From the NCBI GenBank assembly GCA_036003365.1, contig DASYSL010000111.1:1-18209 (forward strand): a stretch of DNA of 18,209 bases. Reading direction: 5' to 3'. A program made the position numbers and the translations under genes. This DNA comes from DASYSL01 sp036003365. GTDB taxonomy: Bacteria; Eisenbacteria; RBG-16-71-46; DASYSL01. Below the pieces are notes generated by a model. That model was given only the letters and a program-made list of their open reading frames with translations, was not told where the DNA came from and searched no databases. Positions 15,414 through 18,209 of this stretch are shown one piece after another. Position 1 is the stretch's first letter, and every line of letters starts with the position of its first letter.

Positions 15414-15809
15414 ATGAACACCCATGCTGCGTTTTCCACCCTGCGCCGGTCCGGTCTCGCGCTCGCCATCGCGGCCCTCGCTCTCGCGGGATGCAACAAG
15501 TCGAAGTCGAACAATCCGGTCGTCAGCGGGCCCACGGCCAACGTGTCGATCGTCATGAACGCATTCAACATGGGCGCCAACGCCTATGCACCCGATCCGG
15601 TGACCGTGGCGGCGGGCACCACCGTGATCTGGAAGAACAACGACAGCCAGACGCACACGGTGACGAGCACGACCGCGGGCGAGAGCTACAACATGGCCAT
15701 CGCGCCCGGCAGCACCGGAAGCCATCTGTTCTCGAATGCGGGAACCTTCACCTATCACTGCACCGTGTCGGGGCACACGATGAACGGATCCGTGGTCGTG
15801 AATCCGTAG
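15414..15809 (+). CDS. Plastocyanin-like cupredoxin lipoprotein
   Basis: The 131-residue protein begins with a lipoprotein signal (LALAIAALALAGC, lipidated Cys27), so it is anchored in the envelope. After a Ser/Asn-rich linker comes a blue-copper fold: VSIVMNAFNMGANAYAPDPV, TVAAGTTVIWKNND (64-77) with DSQTHTV giving ligand H81, and TFTYHCTVSGHTMNGSVVV supplying C116, H121 and probably M123. The Cys-x4-His spacing is that of auracyanin/SoxE-like cupredoxins; the axial Met is nearer to the His than usual. It probably carries electrons on the periplasmic side; its partner is not in the window. GGAGG lies 5 nt before the ATG. It stands alone and converges on the gene at 15867. Confidence 0.88.
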   Translation: MNTHAAFSTLRRSGLALAIAALALAGCNKSKSNNPVVSGPTANVSIVMNAFNMGANAYAPDPVTVAAGTTVIWKNNDSQTHTVTSTTAGESYNMAIAPGSTGSHLFSNAGTFTYHCTVSGHTMNGSVVVNP

Positions 15810-15825
15810 GGATGCAGAAGCCAGG

Positions 15826-15861
15826 CTCCTCGTCGCGCGAGGGGAGACGCGCGGCGAGGAG
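15826..15861. terminator. Strong hairpin between convergent genes, probable bidirectional terminator
   Basis: CTCCTCGTCGCGCG (15826-15839) pairs with CGCGCGGCGAGGAG (15848-15861): 14 base pairs with one wobble around an 8-nt loop. It lies 17 nt past the cupredoxin stop and 6 nt past the stop of the convergent gene at 15867. No clear T-tract follows on either strand, so it may rely on another factor or mainly protect 3' ends. Confidence 0.55.
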
Positions 15862-15866
15862 ATGCG

Positions 15867-16847
15867 CTAAGAGGAAATCGAGAATTCCCGACGGATGGCC
15901 GCCTCGCGCTCCTTGGCCTCGAAGATCTCGATGGTGACGCTGTAGCGTCCCGGCGTGAGCCCGCTGGCATCGAGCGGCACGAGATAGGCGCTCGACGTCG
16001 CCGGTTCCGGCACCGGGCGAAGCTCCTGCAGCACGATCCCGCCCGCGGCGTCGTTCACCGTGATCACCACGCGGCAGGTGTTGGCCCCGCAGCGCGGCAC
16101 GGACTCGAAGGAGCGCACGACTTCGAAGGCGAGCTGCCCCGTCTTGCCATGGGTCGAGAGCGTGCGCGAGGGATTGGGGTGCACGGTCCAGTCGTACCAG
16201 GTGCGATCGTCCGACGACCCCGGCTCCCATTTCTTCGCCGATTCGAGGAAGAGCGGGTCGCCGATGCTCCACCCGACGCGCCGGTGCGACAGCTCGGGAA
16301 TGATGGCGGTGGCGTCGGCGACGCCACGCGGAACCGAATCGAGGCCGGCCGCCGACGCCGAGATAAGCGGATAGGCCTCGAGATGCACGCGATAGACTCC
16401 GGCCTTGAGCGGGATGCGAATCGGCGCCGGGAATCCACCATGCTCCCCTTCGAGACCGGTCTGCAATGGATCGACCAACCTCTCTTCTTTCTCCACCTGC
16501 TTGCCCGTCGTGTCGTAGACCGACGCGCGAACCCGAAAGCTGACGCGCGACCAGTCGACGCGGGAGTTGTGCGCAGTGACGCGCTCCTTCTCGAGATTCC
16601 ACCACAGGACGAGGCCGGTCTTCTTGGCGTAGCCCAGCTCGGCGATGCCGTCGACCCACAGGCCCATCTCGGGAATGATCGCGACCGGATGCTCGAAGCC
16701 CTGCGTGTCGCTCGCTGAATCGGGGGAGGTTCCGGGCGCGGACGACTCGATGTCCGGAGCCGCGGAAGCCCGGACGACCGCCGTCACGATGGCGAGGGCG
16801 AAGACGATCAGGATGGAAAAGGCGCGGTCCCAAACTCTCGAGGGCAC
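15867..16847 (-). CDS. Secreted or membrane-anchored protein of unknown function
   Basis: I do not recognise this family. I start it at the GTG at 16847, which has GGAAGG about 11 nt upstream and gives a standard signal peptide (MPSRVWDRAFSILIVFALAI, possible cleavage after ASA). A GTG at 16928 would add 27 Pro/Arg-rich residues that overlap the putative rpmH promoter. The 326-residue product looks beta-rich: MGLWVDGIAELGYAKKTG, VSFRVRASVYDTTGKQV, IRIPLKAGVYRVHLEAYPL, QLAFEVVRSFE and LTPGRYSVTIEIFEAKERE, the last resembling a Big/fibronectin-like 'tPGrYsvtieif' strand pair. One Cys pair (C-GANT-C) could form a disulphide. No catalytic motif is seen. It converges on the cupredoxin gene with a strong hairpin between. 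Confidence 0.65.
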   Translation of the reverse strand: MPSRVWDRAFSILIVFALAIVTAVVRASAAPDIESSAPGTSPDSASDTQGFEHPVAIIPEMGLWVDGIAELGYAKKTGLVLWWNLEKERVTAHNSRVDWSRVSFRVRASVYDTTGKQVEKEERLVDPLQTGLEGEHGGFPAPIRIPLKAGVYRVHLEAYPLISASAAGLDSVPRGVADATAIIPELSHRRVGWSIGDPLFLESAKKWEPGSSDDRTWYDWTVHPNPSRTLSTHGKTGQLAFEVVRSFESVPRCGANTCRVVITVNDAAGGIVLQELRPVPEPATSSAYLVPLDASGLTPGRYSVTIEIFEAKEREAAIRREFSISS

Positions 16848-16911
16848 GCCGAAAGCCTTCCACACCGGTTCGGAAGGCGCAAGACGTGGTTGGGCTCGGC
16901 CGCCCGGGTCC

Positions 16912-16940
16912 TTGACCCTGGCGCCCACGGTACGTAAGGT
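16912..16940 (+). promoter_or_regulatory. Candidate sigma-70 promoter for rpmH-rnpA-yidD-yidC
   Basis: TTGACC (16912-16917) and TAAGGT (16935-16940) are separated by 17 nt and lie about 75 nt upstream of the rpmH start. The -35 is near consensus, the -10 weak. It is the only good-spaced pair I see before this cluster. Confidence 0.4.
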
Positions 16941-17013
16941 GCGGTCCGACCCGCGATTCGAGACGGTTCCGGATCGTACCCACCGCTGCTATCGATTGCG
17001 TTTCGGAGGAATT

Positions 17014-17172
17014 GTGGCAAAAGGCAAGCGTACCTATCAGCCGCACAAGCGGCGGCGCCGGAAGGTGCACGGTTTCCGCGCCCGCATGAAGACGAAGAAC
17101 GGCCGCAAGATCCTCAGCCGCCGGCGCGCCCAAGGCCGCAAGCGCCTCACCGTCTCGAGCTCTCGCGCGTAG
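17014..17172 (+). CDS. rpmH: 50S ribosomal protein L34
   Basis: The 52-residue, highly basic protein matches L34 over its full length: KRTYQPHKRRRRKVHGFRAR, then MKTKNGRKILSRRRAQGRKR, then LTV. It belongs to the large ribosomal subunit, bound to 23S rRNA. The start is the GTG at 17014 behind a GGAGG site 6 nt upstream. Compared with the classic N-terminus MKRTYQP it carries three extra residues (MAKG in place of M) and a C-terminal SSSRA. The order rpmH-rnpA-yidD-yidC is the conserved bacterial arrangement; 78 nt separate it from rnpA. Confidence 0.96.
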   Translation: MAKGKRTYQPHKRRRRKVHGFRARMKTKNGRKILSRRRAQGRKRLTVSSSRA

Positions 17173-17250
17173 CCCCGCGCCGCACGGATCCTCACCGACT
17201 CGGCATCGATCTCCAGCCCTTCGGTGCCACTCGCCGGCTCCTCGATCCTC

Positions 17251-17616
17251 ATGTTGCCGCGCCACCGCCGACTGACCCGGGAGCGCGACTACCGGGCCGT
17301 CTACGACGGAGGTCGCGCATCACGCTCGCCGGCAGTCGTTTGCCTCGCGCTCGCGCTGGCCGAAGCACCGACCCGCGTGGGCATCGTGGCGAGCCGCAAA
17401 GTGGGCGACGCCGTGCGCCGCAATCGCGCCAAGCGCCGCTTGCGCGAAGCTGTGCGCCTGGTGTGGCCGGAGCTGGGCGACTTGGGCTGGCACGTGGTCG
17501 TCATTGCGACTCCGACGACCGGAACACTAGACTTCGGCGATCTCGTCGAAGCGCTGCGCCGCTGTCTGTCCCAAGTCGGCGTTCTCGCCGAACCGTCCCG
17601 CACTCTCCCTTCGTGA
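17251..17616 (+). CDS. rnpA: Ribonuclease P protein component
   Basis: The 121-residue basic protein assists the RNase P RNA in trimming tRNA 5' leaders. MLPRHRRLTRERDYRAVY is the usual N-terminus. The RNR signature is clear in SRKVGDAVRRNRAKRRLREA (48-67), followed by the expected strand WHVVVIATP. I use the ATG at 17251; a GTG at 17224 would add nine residues not expected for the family, although neither start has a strong ribosome site. yidD follows after 10 nt. Confidence 0.94.
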   Translation: MLPRHRRLTRERDYRAVYDGGRASRSPAVVCLALALAEAPTRVGIVASRKVGDAVRRNRAKRRLREAVRLVWPELGDLGWHVVVIATPTTGTLDFGDLVEALRRCLSQVGVLAEPSRTLPS

Positions 17617-17626
17617 CGAGGCACGC

Positions 17627-17899
17627 ATGAGTCGAGGCGTCACCTACGTGTCCCTGGCCGGCCGCTGGCTCTTCGCCTGCCTGGGCGCCTATCGACGCTG
17701 CGTTTCGCCTTTGCTGGGAGCCAACTGCCGCTACGTGCCGAGCTGCTCGGCGTATGCCGAGCAGGCGCTGGCGCGCCATGGCGTGGCGCGCGGCGTGTGG
17801 CTCGCCGCATGGCGCCTCCTGCGCTGTCATCCGCTGGGAGGCCGCGGTCTCGACCCGGTTCCGGATTCGCTTTCTTTCCCCTTCCTTCGAGGACATTGA
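17627..17899 (+). CDS. yidD: Membrane protein insertion efficiency factor YidD
   Basis: The 90-residue protein has the full YidD signature: AYRRCVSPLLGANCRYVPSC (21-40) with SAYAEQAL, a helix WLAAWRLLRCHPLGGRGLD and the terminal DPVP. Conserved cysteines are at 34, 40 and 67. YidD is an amphipathic, membrane-associated helper of YidC-mediated insertion. GAGG stands 8 nt before the ATG. Its stop is immediately followed by the yidC GTG with no spacer. Confidence 0.95.
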   Translation: MSRGVTYVSLAGRWLFACLGAYRRCVSPLLGANCRYVPSCSAYAEQALARHGVARGVWLAAWRLLRCHPLGGRGLDPVPDSLSFPFLRGH

Positions 17900-18209
17900 G
17901 TGGACCGCAGGACTCTTCTCGCCATCGTTCTCTCGGCCCTCGTTCTCCTTCTCGTCCCGCGGTTGCTGCAGTGGACGGGTCTGGCGCCGCATCCCAGTCG
18001 TGTCGTCTCCACGCCGGCGCAGTCGGCTGCTGAATCCACGGCCGCCGGAAAGGCGCGCACCGTGCTTCCCACGGACAGCACGAGCATCGGCCGGCCCTCG
18101 GCGTTCGCCTCCGCGCTGGGCGCCAAGTCCGAGCAGTTCACCGTGGGCAACTCGCTCTACGACGTGACCTTCGACACGCGCGGTGCGCGCGTGGTTGGCG
18201 TGGCCCTGC
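17900..18209 (+). CDS. yidC: Membrane protein insertase YidC, N-terminal part
   Basis: The first 103 residues are present; the gene runs off the right edge. It begins at a GTG directly after the yidD stop, with GAGG about 7 nt upstream. The N-terminal hydrophobic helix (RRTLLAIVLSALVLLLVPRL) is followed by a Ser/Ala/Thr-rich linker and then the start of the periplasmic beta-domain (SEQFTVGNSLYDVTFDTRGA). This is the pattern of the long YidC form of Gram-negative bacteria. The call rests on both sequence and gene order, since the conserved insertase core lies outside the window. Confidence 0.92.
   Translation, partial: MDRRTLLAIVLSALVLLLVPRLLQWTGLAPHPSRVVSTPAQSAAESTAAGKARTVLPTDSTSIGRPSAFASALGAKSEQFTVGNSLYDVTFDTRGARVVGVAL

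Noticed and set aside
15748..17265. Minus-strand open frame (505 codons) covering rpmH and the gene at 15867
   Set aside because: It runs antisense through rpmH and out of frame with the exported protein, and its translation is low-complexity Arg/Gly/Ala-rich sequence.
1..18209. CRISPR arrays, insertion sequences, tRNA or rRNA genes
   Set aside because: No direct-repeat spacing pattern, transposase, terminal inverted repeats or cloverleaf/rRNA-like sequence was noticed on reading both strands; a dedicated tRNA scan was not run.

Overview
The window is high-GC bacterial chromosome with tightly packed genes on both strands. Two secreted-protein C-termini resemble FlgD-like/type IX-style sorting tails: an intact one on the 6394..7320 gene and a decayed one at 2545..2693. 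Together with abundant lipoproteins, a GTP-dependent PEP carboxykinase, a HEAT-repeat/HD-GYP gene pair and the rpmH-rnpA-yidD-yidC cluster, this suggests a Gram-negative, diderm bacterium of the FCB type, for example Candidatus Eisenbacteria or a relative. That placement is inference; no rRNA or tRNA is present to confirm it.

Left part (1-4265). On the minus strand lie a 57-residue secreted Cys-containing peptide and, 13 nt downstream, the 5' part of an isoprenylcysteine-methyltransferase-like membrane protein that runs off the window. Next, also minus, is pckG (GTP-type PEP carboxykinase), followed by a convincing intrinsic terminator (547-586). The region upstream of pckG holds an 18-bp perfect palindrome of LacI-family operator type and the remnant of a secreted protein's C-terminus. 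A lipoprotein with a glycosidase-like TIM-barrel appearance (minus) and a cytosolic DinB protein (plus) start head to head with overlapping 5' ends.

Middle (4288-11702). A minus-strand cluster encodes a secreted CBM9-like/T9SS-tailed protein, a group II PLP-dependent amino acid decarboxylase and a CPBP-type membrane protease-like protein. A compact plus-strand operon follows: an exported DinB protein, an AmpG-like MFS permease and a GNAT acetyltransferase. This converges, with 4 nt overlap, on a minus pair encoding a DoxX-like membrane protein and a leucine-dehydrogenase-type amino acid dehydrogenase.

Right part (11865-18209). A translationally coupled pair encodes a HEAT-repeat protein and an HD-GYP protein that appear to share a homologous N-terminal domain, a plausible signalling module and the most interesting system here. 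A cupredoxin lipoprotein and a convergent secreted protein of unknown function follow, separated by a strong hairpin. The window ends with the conserved cluster rpmH (L34), rnpA (RNase P protein), yidD and the start of yidC. I see no dnaA or DnaA-box cluster on the upstream side of rpmH. No CRISPR array, insertion sequence, prophage or RNA gene was recognised.
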